DNA of 64,000 nucleotides, from positions 2,099,833 to 2,163,832 of the forward strand of contig NW_023503296.1 of the NCBI RefSeq assembly GCF_014529535.1. Direction: 5' to 3'. The position numbers were made by a program, and so were the translations under genes. Positions 24,571 through 36,176 of the stretch are shown piece after piece. A model generated the notes under the pieces. That model was given only the letters and a program-made list of their open reading frames with translations, had not been told where the DNA came from and searched no databases. Position 1 is the first letter of the stretch. Every line of letters starts with the position of its first letter. This DNA is from Bradysia coprophila. Lineage: Eukaryota > Arthropoda > Insecta > Diptera > Sciaridae.

Positions 24571-25117
24571 ATTTTTTTTATTGCGGATTTGTCATCTATG
24601 AACATAACCAAATGCTTTGCCCTTACTGGCTGCTTCCAATTCGACATGTTACAAACGGCATATTAATCTTATAAGCCCCCAGTACTTCGTACGGGGCTAA
24701 AAAAATATTTGGAGGTATCTAAAGCGTCATACAAATTATACCGCAAATCAAAGTCCAAGAGAATCGTGATTTGCGGTATAATTTGTTTTACATGTAAATT
24801 TACATAAGCAAATCATGATCAGGTTTTCGCATCCGCAAATCATGGTCAGCGACCTTACCAAAATAAAGCTGGATTTTTGAAAAAAATGGGGGATAAGTTT
24901 TATTCCCAAAAAAAATCATTTAATGTGAAAATTTTGCAAAAGAAAAACGTATGAAAAAATGTTTTTTTTCATGTGTCGGGGTCGAAAATGAAGAAGATTT
25001 TTCCCTTCGTTCGGGCTACAACTCGCGAAATTGCCTAAAAACAATCGTCCAAAACAGATACACAAATAACTATTTCATATTTGAAGCACGTCTTTATACG
25101 CCCTCAGCATGTAAAAT

Positions 25118-25199
25118 CCGCGTCATTCACAATAATTCACATTTTGACATATTTTGTATAAGGAAGATGTCACTTTGTGAGTTATTGTGAATGACGCGG
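25118..25199. repeat. Short hairpin
   Basis: CCGCGTCATTCACAATAA at 25118 is exactly inverted at 25182-25199 with a spacer of about 46 bp. It is probably the ends of a tiny MITE. Confidence 0.55.
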
Positions 25200-25508
25200 C
25201 GCGAGATTCCCTAACACCACAATCCATTACATAACTCGGGATAAAAAAGAAAAGTCTCGTTTGCGTGTGTTTATTGACCTCGGCTTCGCCTCGGATAAAC
25301 AAAATTCACACGAAAACTCTACTTTTCATCTATTTATCCCTAGTCATGTAATAGTACATTTCGTACCTAGGACTAATAGTCTTTTCTAGCGTGGGAGAAG
25401 TTTCCAGACAGAGCCGAAGGCGAGGTCTGGAATCGAATACGCTAAAAAAGACTTTTAGTCCATGGTACGAATAGTATTTTTCATATTGGACGGAGAAAAA
25501 GTGCGACG

Positions 25509-25697
25509 AGGGGCACCTAGCAGGGTAGTAGGAAAAAATAGAGTAGTACTTTAATCGAAGTATGCGAATATTTCCATACCTTTTTTTCATAATTTCATTG
25601 CAAAATTACCATTAATACTGCTAATGGTATTATTGGTATCAATAACGTGGTCAATAATTGACGTGGTAAAACCTCTATTACCCTGTTAGGTACTTTG
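25509..25697. mobile_element. MITE, second copy of the 12.9-kb family
   Basis: Similar along its length to 12918-13104, with shared blocks CACCTAGCAGGGTA, TTTAATCGAAGTATGCGAA, GCTAATGGTA and GACGTGGTAAAACCTCT. It is diverged at the right end (CCTGTTAGGTACTTTG). No clean target duplication is seen here. Confidence 0.75.
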
Positions 25698-25756
25698 CCT
25701 TCACTTATTATTATCTGTTAGGTTCCATTTCTTCACTGGCTCAAGTTCATTGTCCA

Positions 25757-25923
25757 CGAGGGGGAAACAACACGAGCGAATGGTGGGACAGTGTTAAGCG
25801 AATAATGAACGAATAAAGGGGGAATAATGAGCGAATGAAGACGAATAATGGGAAAATAATAGGCGAATAATGGGCGAATGGCCGAACGGTGGGACAAGAT
25901 TTTCCATTGTTGTTTCCCCCTCG
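25757..25923. mobile_element. MITE-like element with internal GCGAATAATG repeats
   Basis: The ends CGAGGGGGAAACAACA (25757) and TGTTGTTTCCCCCTCG (ending 25923) are inverted copies. Between them, short units related to GCGAATAATG and a GGTGGGACA block are repeated. The frames of up to 91 codons on the minus strand are repeat artefacts (SHYSP-type periodicity). Confidence 0.65.
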
Positions 25924-28296
25924 ATTGTGTGAAAGTGTAAAGATTTTTTTTTTATAACGACTTCTTCCAAGTAGCTCATCTCTGGTAGTTCTAGCAAAAC
26001 AAGTTGCTAAATTATATCGCACAAGTATGCGTTATTGACTAATTGAAATTTTGAACTAAATAATTAATTCGAATTGACATAACATAACACAGTTTTCTCG
26101 CATGCACAAATAACCAAAACATTACTGTTTTAATGCCAAAAAAACCTCTTTAATCAAGTTGTGGGTGGATATGTTTATTACGCAAAATGATTGCATATAT
26201 AATACGGCCGGATAAGTTAGTCAAGTGCAACAACGTAAAGCTCAGTGTTCATCGGATTCGATAGTAAAACTTAGTAGCAAAACGCTCTGGTAGCAATATC
26301 TTAGAATTATTAAGTCAGAAAATAATTAAATATTTGCATGTAATCCCCTTTAATTAATCTAAACTTTCATTTATTAACCGAAATTCTTCTGGAATCAATT
26401 ACAAAACAAAACAATTCCCAAATTGGAAAACATTTTAGCACACTTGTCTTCCAATGAAGGTCTATTGAGTGAATAGTATTGACATTTTTTGTTGGTAGAT
26501 TAGGCAATTTTTAAAACGAAATTCAATAGTTCAGTGCGTTTTTCAGGTTTCTTCGAAAAGTTAATTTCTCCCTGTGGTTGAACTCAAACAACTTTGAAAA
26601 TTTAATTCTCAGATACAAACCTAGCGGAGAGCGGTTGTTTCTATGTACCTTGATGAGGAAGTCAAAACTGTTTTGTAAACCATATTTATACAAAAACGGA
26701 AAATTCTTTTTGTTCTACTAGTGCTACTGGTAAGCCCTACTAAGTGTGATTAATTTAAACTATCAAATCATGACACTGGCATACCTTGTTGTCGTCTTGT
26801 TTCTCTCACCAAAAATTTTAGTAAGCCTTCGATGTAGTTTCGGCATATTATACAATACCATACAAGAGATGGTAACGAATATTCGAAAGTAATTGAACGT
26901 TTTAATCATATGTTCCATAAAACAATGCACTCTCATCAAATTAAGATTTCGTAATATCACCAACAACGACAGCAACGTTGTCGGTGAATTTTAGTAGCCT
27001 TTACCTTATCATTTTTCTTTCTCAAACAAAAACGCTTCAACAAACGTTTCTCTTGCAACCAATTTTATCAACCGATTTTGTTTTTTTTTTTTTTTTTGTT
27101 CATTTATATAGAATCGTAATGCTATCTGCATATAAATGTATATCTGCGTACCGAAAAATTGTATATTCCAAATTTAAAAATAATTGACCGAAAACATAAT
27201 TCTCAGTTCATTTTCGATATTCAGTGGGTATACTGTACGGGACGAAGAATTAATTTTCTTTCTTTTTTTATTCATGTTCGTGTCTAAAACAACTTGTCGT
27301 CTTACGGATAGAACTTAATTTTCGTCTGGTTTGGAAATCATACAGAAGTCCAGGATTAAATTTTCGCTTTACAAAAACTACAAAAATAAATTAATAGCAA
27401 AACAACAAAAATCTGATTCATATACTTGTGCTGTGTTGGTTGTGAATATAATAAATATTAAGTAAGGTAAAGATTACAGAGGATTAGCCGTTTAAAATTA
27501 TTGATTAAAAATTATGATAAACAAAAAATAAATCAAAAATGTGATGTGAGTTAGATTCATTGCATGTAAATTATAATCAATTACTGCAGAAAATTATTCG
27601 CACAATTTTGTGCATTGTTCGTATAAATTCTATATTTAAAGATACTAACTGCAAACGAAATGTTAAGCATCCTGTGCAGCTACATTTCAGCCACTGGAAA
27701 CTACTGCGACAACAGTGGTAACATTTCATTCGAATCTTCCTGTAATTAATCACATTAACTATTAAACCTTAATCACCTGAGTGATTGAAAAGAAATAACG
27801 TAATATATACTCTCATGCGCAACGGTAGCGACACTTTACCATTACTATTTCATGTCTTTTATACGCGTTGGTCAGCAGAGGCTATCGATAAATCACAAGA
27901 TAGTTTTTTTCGGTTGTATAACAATAATAGTCGAATTTTAAGTTGTATCCATTGAGTGTAAACACAGACATTCATACTTTCATTAACACTGAATTTTTTA
28001 TTGAATCAATGAACGAGTTGATACTATGTATCGATATAGACACGATTAACATTGTGAACCAGAATAGATTTCAGATAATAATTTAATGCTAATTTCAAGT
28101 ATGTAATTCGCATTACATAAATAGGTCTGGCAGTCCGTAGCCGGAGAGATGTGAAATCAGGTGATCAGGTATTCGTTTTTAGTTGCGTTTCCATTCTAAC
28201 GTAAAATTTAATACCGGTTTTCAGGGAAAGTCATTAGTGGTTAATACAAGTTTCAGTATAGAAAATATTAGTCAATCAGTTCTACGTGATCTCTCA

Positions 28297-28460
28297 ACGC
28301 ACTAGAAGCATGAGTGATCGTGTTGACAGCTGCGAAATAGAGTACTATTTTTGTATGCAAAAATGTTCCTAATTTTTATTACTGTGTGAAAATCGGTATG
28401 GCACATTCTTCAGTTTCAGTACTCCATTCAGAGTACCACTCATGCTTGAAGTGTGTTGAA
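28297..28460. mobile_element. Diverged MITE of the 10.9-kb family
   Basis: It starts CAACGCACTAGAAGC and ends GCTTGAAGTGTGTTG, the same termini as 10896-11055 with substitutions. It also shares AGAGTACTATTT and GACAGCTG blocks. The length is almost the same (about 164 bp). Confidence 0.6.
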
Positions 28461-29906
28461 TCCGTTAAACATTACGTAGAGAAAAGTATATCGAAAACTT
28501 AAATGAGTTTTTGCACAAGGTATATATGTCTGGAAACCCACTATCAATTTTGAAAAGCTAAAACCAACAATTACGCTGTGTTTTCCATTGGAATCCGATT
28601 TTCACTACATATTAAACAATGGAAGACCCAGCATAACTGTCGATCTCAGTAATTCAAAATTGACACATGATCGTTGAGATATTGTGTGTTTCCAGCATTG
28701 GCAGTTGATTCGTCTGAAAAGATATTAGAGCAGCTGAACTTTCTGAAAATTGTCGTAAATGTAAGATCTTTTCAATAATAATGTTAAAAACACAAGGATT
28801 TACAATTCTTATTGCCATGTGACGACAGCGTGTACGGTATGTTCATGTACGACCGTAAAATATAGCCTGACGTTGAACATGAGAATAAAGAAAAATGCAA
28901 AAAAAATGTTAAGACGAACAATTTTTATTTTGATAATTCTATTTCTTAGTTCAGTATTCTGTGCCAAAATATCAGTTTAAGTTAAATAACTCGCATTTTA
29001 CCCGGCTTATAAAAAATGGGAAAACAGCCATCCCGTCCAATGTAATGCTGTTGATTGTGATCAAATATATGGCGTTAATAAAATTAGCCTTTCAAAAACG
29101 GCAAATCGTCTTGCAATGTTCATTCGACAATCATTAAATCTATTACTTCTTTTGTTTAAAGTATAGTAAGCCTCGGTTGGTCTTTAGTGGCACCACAATT
29201 TGTTACGTACTTTATTCTTAAGCTCTGTTTTCTGGTGAAATAACTTCACTCTGGTATATTATCATCATTTGAGCTTTAGTGTCCAAATGGCATTTCCAAA
29301 TAGTCGATTATTTGATCCGAAATCTATTACTTCATTAGTGTTTATATACTTTTTATAGGATATCACTAGCCTAGACTCGTCGCTTATTTATGTTATCGTT
29401 GTCGATAGCAGATCACTAGCCAATTGCAATGTACATACATTTGTAGAGGTAGTGGTGACATTATTATTTTTTTCGTTAATACTTATGTGTAAATAAAAAT
29501 GTTCTCGTTAATTAGCGCCATCAGACATCATGTTAGATGTATATTGATGCGCCGTCGTCACCTTTTATTTATAATCATTTTACCAGTGGCTATATTTACC
29601 GAAAAATTGACATTTTTCCAATAAATTGAGCATCTACATCTGCATACGGTATAAGACGTTCGTTCAACATTGTTTCTATTTTTTCAGACTAAAAAACAAC
29701 AACGTTTGTTGTTTATTACAAATGGAATATTTCAGAGTATATTCAATTTCCTTTCTTTAAATTATTTTTTTCTGAGAGAGATGAGAGATGTTTTTTCCTC
29801 AATTATTTAATACGCATGTCGCCATCGTTTGATAATAATAAAAAACCTAAAAGTAAACATTTATTTCAGATTACAATCCAGGTGAAGGAACTCGTCTATA
29901 AAAAAA

Positions 29907-32900
29907 ATGAGGACGTTTATATTTTGGTGCACTCTATCAACATTACTTGGTGAGTGTTTCATTAATTAAAAAAAAAATTCAAATCATAACAATATATTTA
30001 AAGGAAGAAAAAAAAAACAAAATATTTACTATCGCGGTATCGCAAAAATGTATTTTTAGCGTTGCATGAAAGAACGGCGGTGAACTCTTAATTGGATCAT
30101 CAAATTATGATGTGACACGTTTTTTCTTTTAATAATTTTTGTTTATTTTTTTAATTTTAGTATATAGAACGCAGAACAATGTAGCGCAAAATTTGTGGAA
30201 TATTTTTAGCAAAAAAAAATCCAGTTGACAAATCACTCTATCTATTCTTAAACTGTTTATGTGCTCAGCTCATTGACTTCTTAGTCTGAGTAAGTGCTAA
30301 ATCCGGTATCTCGTCTTGAAATTATGGAGAAGAAGCTAGACAATGTCACGATATCTTCTTCTCCTCTCCATCTCGAGTTTGGAGGTCACGTCTGAACTTT
30401 TTTTTTAAATAAAATAGTCAGTTTATACCTCGTAGAGCAAAACCTGCACTATTGTTCTAATTCTCCCTTAATTTATTGAACATTCTCTGTTGAACGGAAC
30501 CTTCTTACCTAGTACAAGTTAAAAAAAGACACAAGATAGTTCCGTTCAACAACTTCGTTGAGGGTGAAAGACTTTTGACCGGTCAAACCCGATAACTTAC
30601 ATCTGCATGTGATGTGGTCCCCATGCAGAACACAGCTGAGTTCTACTCATTTCCCGATAGTGGTGAGGTGTTTTTTGAAGCCAGTCATTACTTAAAAATG
30701 TTTTCAGTGTTGTTCTACTCACGTTGATTGGGTACTTAGAATCAGTATTGTGAATACGGATCTTCATCCTTTTTTTTTTTTGAATTGCCTGTTTCCCAGA
30801 CAGGCTGCCAAAGAACGAATCGGGCGGTACATGAAGAAAATTTTGGAAAGACTTTTCCTTGAAATTTTGAAATTTTCTTTCCTAGGTTCATGAATGATAT
30901 GGGAGGCGGTAGATTCGTAATATCGGTTCAAGTATGATTGATGTGATTGATGTTTCTGCTTTGGCAAGTTCGCCCGCCCTTTCGTTGCCCTCAATGCGTG
31001 AGTGTGCCGGTACCCAAATTAGTTCAATGAGATTATCAATTGTTATATTTTTGATTGTATCCCAACATTATAAGGATAGTGTTGAACTGAGACCTACAAC
31101 GGTTAACGTGATTGGGGCCGATTCAATGGATTATGGTATGAGTGAAAAGTATTTTTTCTTCCCAGGCTATAGTCCACTATTTTTAGCTCCACTATCTCTT
31201 TGGTTCATAACTGATCTGTCAGTGTAAATTAGGATATTGAGTCTAATCTTACAAATAACAAATAAAGTCCGATTGCAAAAATTGACCATTTCCATGCAAG
31301 AAACTCCTTAAGTCACCCAAAATTGCATGTCAATAACAAATATTTTCAGGAAAGAAAGTCATTCGGTGCTCTAAGAAATTTGTTCGTATTACTCACGTAA
31401 ACATGATTGTAATCTTATTGCAAGCATATCGTTTATCGTTCCGATAAAAGTACACTTGACTCACATGTTTAAATACACATACATTATCTCACTATATCGG
31501 ATTATCTTATAATCAACATCCGATAATAATATATTGAGAAGATTAATTTTCTATCAACAATACGAATACGTCGGTCTATAAAAGCTTAAGTAACGGCTGT
31601 GTTCATGTGTTCAAATTTATCTTGTTTTTTTAGTAAAGACAAAACACCAGACTTCGACAGCATATGATATGATTTTCTCAAAATAAACATTGAACTCCGC
31701 GTAATATAAACTGATTTGAAGATGTCCCATCGTGATAAAAATCGCCTTCGAGTGGTAGGCAATTAATTTGAATAGATTTTCGTGTGTTATCACTGTAGAC
31801 GGTTAATGAATTTAGAAATTAATTGGCACATCTCGATAAGCGGCACAATCTTACTATGGGATTGCGTCAGAAAGTTTTTTTTTGTCTTGATGATGTCCAT
31901 GGCAGAGAAAAATCACGCATGTCGAGGATGCAAAATTGTTAACACATTAGTCAATGTCATTCCAATTCACTTTTCAGCTACCCCTTCAATTGCATCGAAC
32001 ACATACGTTTGGCCAATATTATCGTCACAAGAAATTACCGTCATTGTAAACAGAACCTACGATGTAAATTTAGGCATATTGTAAGTGGATACGACAGAGT
32101 GTACTTGGTCACTGTGAAAATCACAACGGATTTTTATTTCAGTGGAATTATAGACTCCCCGATAAACATGACGCTGACTCCTCAACATGAAAATTTAATC
32201 GAATTGAATCCGTCAAAAATTCCAATCTCATCGACAAATCAAACCATCGATGCACACTATCTGATTTCGGTAAAAGGAGTCAATCCAGGTTTGTTAGACG
32301 TAATAATATCAACCGAACCACTATCCGAAAAGTGAATATAACCAATAACACCAACGACAATCGAGTTGAAATGAATTAATTTTTTCATCAATTGTTTTAG
32401 CTTCAGGAACGTATTCCTCAAGGTAACGGTTGCACTATCACCGGTCATTTTACACGTATCCATTGTACTCGGCTGGCTTTATTTTGTGGCCTGGTCGGCA
32501 TCGTTCTATCCGCAAATCATTGATAATCATCAGCGGAAGAGTGTAGTTGGTCTGAACTTCGATTATTTATCGTTTAATATTGTCGGGTCGGCGCTGTATA
32601 CTGCTTTTAACATGGGATTACTGTGGTGTCCATTAATTGAGGTATGATTGCTTACTGTCGAACAGTAGAAGAGATGAACGGCACTTATTGTCAAAGAAAT
32701 TAACTGAAAGAGAACCTTTTTCCAGAATGAATACTTTAGAAGATATCCGAGAGGCTTGAATCCTGTATTGATCAACGATGTTCTATTTTCGTTGCATGCA
32801 TTAATTGCCACTCTATTCACCGCCATTCAATGTGCAATATATGAGGTAAGACCTCTAGGTTTGCCAATATTCTTAACATGTTGCGCGCACGTAATTTTGG

Positions 32901-33746
32901 AATTATTTTAACGATGTCATTCATCCATTTTTAACAGAGGGCCCTGCAAAGAGTTTCTAACATTGCGAGAGCAATTTTGGCCATATTCTTCGTAATTGTT
33001 CTATCACTGCTGGCTCTTGCTTACTGCAATGTTATTCATTGGCTGGACTTTTTGTACTATTGCAGCTACATTAAATTGACAATAACACTCATCAAATACA
33101 TTCCTCAGGTTTGTCGCCTCTATCAATTGAATCCAATTGAATTGCTTGAATGAAATATTCTCTCTTCGTTTCCCTTCAGGCTGTTATGAATTATCGCAGA
33201 AAGAGTACAGTAGGATGGAGTATTGGATGCATTTTCTTAGACATTATCGGTGGTGTTTTCAGCATTCTGCAGATGGTATTGAATGCACACAATCATGGTC
33301 AGTATAGTGAAGCCAGATACAAAGATGTTTCATTGATCAAAAAAAAAATATTTTCCAGACGATTGGGTATCAATATTCGGTGATCCAACGAAATTCGGTC
33401 TCGGCCTATTTTCCATCTGTTTCGACATATTTTTTATCATTCAACATTACGTTCTCTATCGGTATGTTAATGTAGACTACGTTAAAGTGTCGACAAAGGA
33501 CATAGAGTAGCTTATAATTTATTAACACTCATGCAAACAAACCTACCCACACACACATACACGGTATACAAATCAAACTAACAAAAATTCAGTACCATAA
33601 GTACATTATTCTCGAATGGTGTGTAAACTGCAGCGTGAATGAATTGTATACATTACATAATGTTTTGCTTATATTACAGCGTTCCCACGCCAACGCTACG
33701 AGAGAATGACTCAAATTTGGACAGACTTTTGACAGAGAAAGCTTGA
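29907..33746 (+). CDS. CTNS: Cystinosin (lysosomal proton-coupled cystine transporter)
   Basis: Exports cystine from lysosomes with protons. Exons: 29907-29949, 31978-32080, 32143-32331, 32401-32641, 32726-32845, 32938-33108, 33180-33297, 33359-33461 and 33680-33746, all in phase, 384 aa (human 367). [15 protein letters not shown] is a signal peptide. The lumenal domain has N-glycosylation sequons NRT, NMT and NQT. Then come the transmembrane core and two PQ-loops: [18 protein letters not shown] (PQ about 149-150) and [18 protein letters not shown] (PQ about 288-289), the latter followed by FLDIIGG with the conserved aspartate. The last exon encodes [20 protein letters not shown]..., which lacks a GYDQL-like motif. 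Reading through the last intron gives another tail ending at 33510 (see findings). Intron 1 (about 2 kb) contains a retroelement relic. Confidence 0.93.
30880..31220 (-). pseudogene. RNase H relic of a retrotransposon in cystinosin intron 1
   Basis: Translated on the minus strand, 31215 to about 30880 reads IYTDRS near the start and later [20 protein letters not shown]. This is the typical ribonuclease H end of non-LTR retrotransposons (DGS and HxxxxGNExAD-like motifs). It contains at least two in-frame stops, so it is dead. It lies antisense to cystinosin. The open frame seen on the plus strand at 30934-31227 is just its complement. Confidence 0.7.
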
Positions 33747-34234
33747 ACAGAGATTGGTATCGGAGTCCATACCATATTTTATGGAGTGGAACGATCTACG
33801 TTTAGTGTAGATTGTAGGTGTAGAGTAGCCAGTTAAGAGACGACACGATGTGAGATGATATTTTACTATTGAGAAAAGCATTACGTTTGTGATAGATTAC
33901 TTAAATGTAACGTAATTTCGTTTATTTTTTATCTAATTTAGTATTTATTGTTGAAGTGAAGCAAAACGGTTGGTATGTCCAGAATATCTATCGACAGAAA
34001 TATAGGTGAAACGGACAAACAAAACTGCTGTTGCCGAAATATCTTTTCATCAAATATTTAAAGGAATCTGGGGGAAAGAGTTTAACTACCTACCCTACTG
34101 AGGGATGCCGAACTTGTTGGACTAAATCGTATGGGATTAAAAGGGCTTAATTGAAGTTGGGCTAGTCCCATTTAATCACATAAGATTTATTAGGCCAAGC
34201 AATGCGGCACCCATCGCATCCCTTCCACTTATAT

Positions 34235-34400
34235 GGTGTACTCAGGTAACGGCGCAGTGTTAACGCTCATTATGGTGCAAATAGACTAACTTCACTTAAG
34301 TTTGATTCCCAGCATCATTAAATCAGTCAATAATTACTCAAAACGTAATCCCGTCTGGCGAGCTTAGCACCACCGACACCTTCAGTTTTTTTTTTTTTTA
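34235..34400 (+). mobile_element. tRNA-derived SINE relic (candidate)
   Basis: GGCGCAGTGTTAACGC near 34251 resembles a tRNA A box as found at SINE heads, and AGTTTGATTCCCAGC at about 34300 resembles the B box (GGTTCGANTCC). The spacing of about 50 bp is right for a tRNA-like promoter. A tract of T residues (about 34386-34399) closes the unit. It is not a functional tRNA: the cloverleaf arms do not pair convincingly. Confidence 0.45.
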
Positions 34401-35381
34401 AACCTAATTGTCAAAAGTATCACTTCCGTGATAAACAAATTCCAGTCTATCGCCTTTATGATTTTTTCTCCATCAACACATTCAACACTCGAAAACAAAA
34501 GTACTTTAAAGCTATGTGTTAGCTGGTGGCATCCAAACGTTTCGTTTCAAAAATATTTCCATATTGCTCGGGAGTGAAAAAAAAAATTGGAAAACTTTTT
34601 TCATTTCCTGTAAATATAAAACGAATTCGGTGTGCTATGAAAGCAATGGCATCTGTCGAACGTAACACAGTTGAAATTGATGCACTGATAAATCGACAGC
34701 GAACAAAAAGATTTGCGTATTTGCGTATGTGGGTCAATCACCACATAATCTCTGTCTGCATTTTATTTTGCTGTGAATTTGATTCTGTTAACCATTTTTG
34801 GACGTACCAATTTGATTTATTTTAATTAATTAATTAAAAAAAGACTTGTTTGTAAATGTGTGCTCAGGGGCTCTTTCAGTCTTTCACTAATATTTATTTA
34901 TCACAAATACTGACTAGATTTTAGATGATTATTAGTTTCGATAAGTTTACTTGTAAAACGAAATGGGACTGTAAGACGCAGTGATTTTAATTGTTGATTA
35001 CAAATAGTAAAATAGAATTGCAAAAAATCGCAAGTTTCGTAGATGATTTATTAATTTGTAAGAGAAAGAAAAAGTTCCAACTTCACTATTAATCTAATGT
35101 TTAAGAAAACCTCCACCCCAATTGGTTTGAGTTTTGCCGTCAAGAAAGAGTAACAGATCATTAACCTTTTAAGAACGGCTCTTATCGACAACGACGATAT
35201 TTTCAAGGAAAGACTTTTGTGAATTTTCTTGAAATTTTTCATTACGAAATAGCAAGCCAACATTTTCTCGAATATATGGGTTCTGCTGCAGCGGTATTAC
35301 GGCATGTACGAGTTCTCTACATTCGAAACTATTCTTTTTTTTATTCTACCGTTGTTCCGCTATTTCAAGCAAGATGTCGTT

Positions 35382-35580
35382 GCAATAACCCCTGTCAGTA
35401 TAATCAAGGTTCTGAAAGAACAGTTCAAGACAACCCTGAGTCAAAGGCAGCGAGGTTTATATGAAAAATACAACTTTTTGGTACAAAATTCTGAATTTAT
35501 AAAATTTGGTGTCACCCGCCTCCGTGGTTGTCTTAACCTGTTCTTTCAGAACCTTGATTATACTGACACCGGGTTATTGC
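35382..35580. repeat. Palindromic element, ~200 bp
   Basis: About 58 bp at 35382-35440 (cores GCAATAACCCCTGTCAGTAT and AAGGTTCTGAAAGAACAG) is inversely repeated at 35522-35580. The spacer is about 80 bp and noncoding. Confidence 0.7.
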
Positions 35581-36103
35581 AGACTAGGTTTCTTTTGCGA
35601 GAAACGTTTTTTTTTTTGAGAAACGATTTTCGTTTACTACAAAGAAAACGACTGCGTTTAATACAAATGATAGAGGAACTTTTCTTCCGTTTAGAATAAT
35701 CACATTCAACAGTTTCTCAAACAAAAATTGAAATCTCTTCTTCTTTCTCGCTTTATTTTTATGTGCAAACAACTTAGATATATTTTACAGTGACCCAAAA
35801 TGAACGTTGTGGGACGATTTCATCGTTTCTCGTATTTCTCTCATTTCAAACTTTCGTTATGGAGAAATGAGACAAGTAAGAGAAACCATGAAACCACGAT
35901 GGTCTTTTTTGGTGCAGATCACTGTAAATTTCGGGGTAAATGGAATCTTGAGTTTCAAAATTAAATTCGAGTCGTATATCGAAAAGCAACTTGCTTTTTA
36001 TTCTTAACTAAAGGTCTCACTGATATAGCTCCAAGTCAATCTTTACAAAAACAATTAGTTTCAGTTTGACGATTGTCACAAAAGATTTTTGTCAACGTCA
36101 TCG

Positions 36104-36109
36104 ATTTAT
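36104..36109 (-). terminator. Poly(A) signal of DUF1091-like copy A
   Basis: AATAAA on the minus strand, about 70 bp downstream of the stop codon at 36177. It lies in the sequence that marks one edge of the block duplication. Confidence 0.5.
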
Positions 36110-36176
36110 TGAATTATTTTCAACTCACCCCAAACAAACAAATTTCAAGATGTAATCCCAGCACCAAATCACACAT

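Larger units (their letters stand above)
24706..29906. other. Long gene-free stretch upstream of cystinosin
   Basis: No coding exon is recognisable. Items of note are the small hairpin at 25118-25199, MITEs at 25509-25697, 25757-25923 and 28297-28460, and a TATA-like ATATATAATA near 26192 followed about 50 bp later by an initiator-like TCAGT. The cystinosin coding start is preceded by an acceptor (TTTATTTCAG at about 29869), so a noncoding first exon of that gene probably lies somewhere in this stretch; the 26.2-kb site is a candidate only. Confidence 0.4.
33747..36176. other. Intergenic stretch with SINE relic and palindrome
   Basis: No gene is supported. Frames of about 100 codons (34526-34825, 35304-35699) have no family features; the second spans a palindrome. 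There is a candidate AATAAA (minus strand, 36104-36109) for the next gene. Confidence 0.45.

Noticed and set aside
25747-26022. 91-codon minus-strand frame rich in S, H and Y
   Set aside because: Derived from the GCGAATAATG repeats of the element at 25757-25923.
30934-31227. 97-codon plus-strand frame in cystinosin intron 1
   Set aside because: It is the complement of the RNase H relic, which explains the sequence on the other strand.
34526-34825. 99-codon plus-strand frame
   Set aside because: No homology recognised and no splice partners; the opposite strand is also open for 72 codons.
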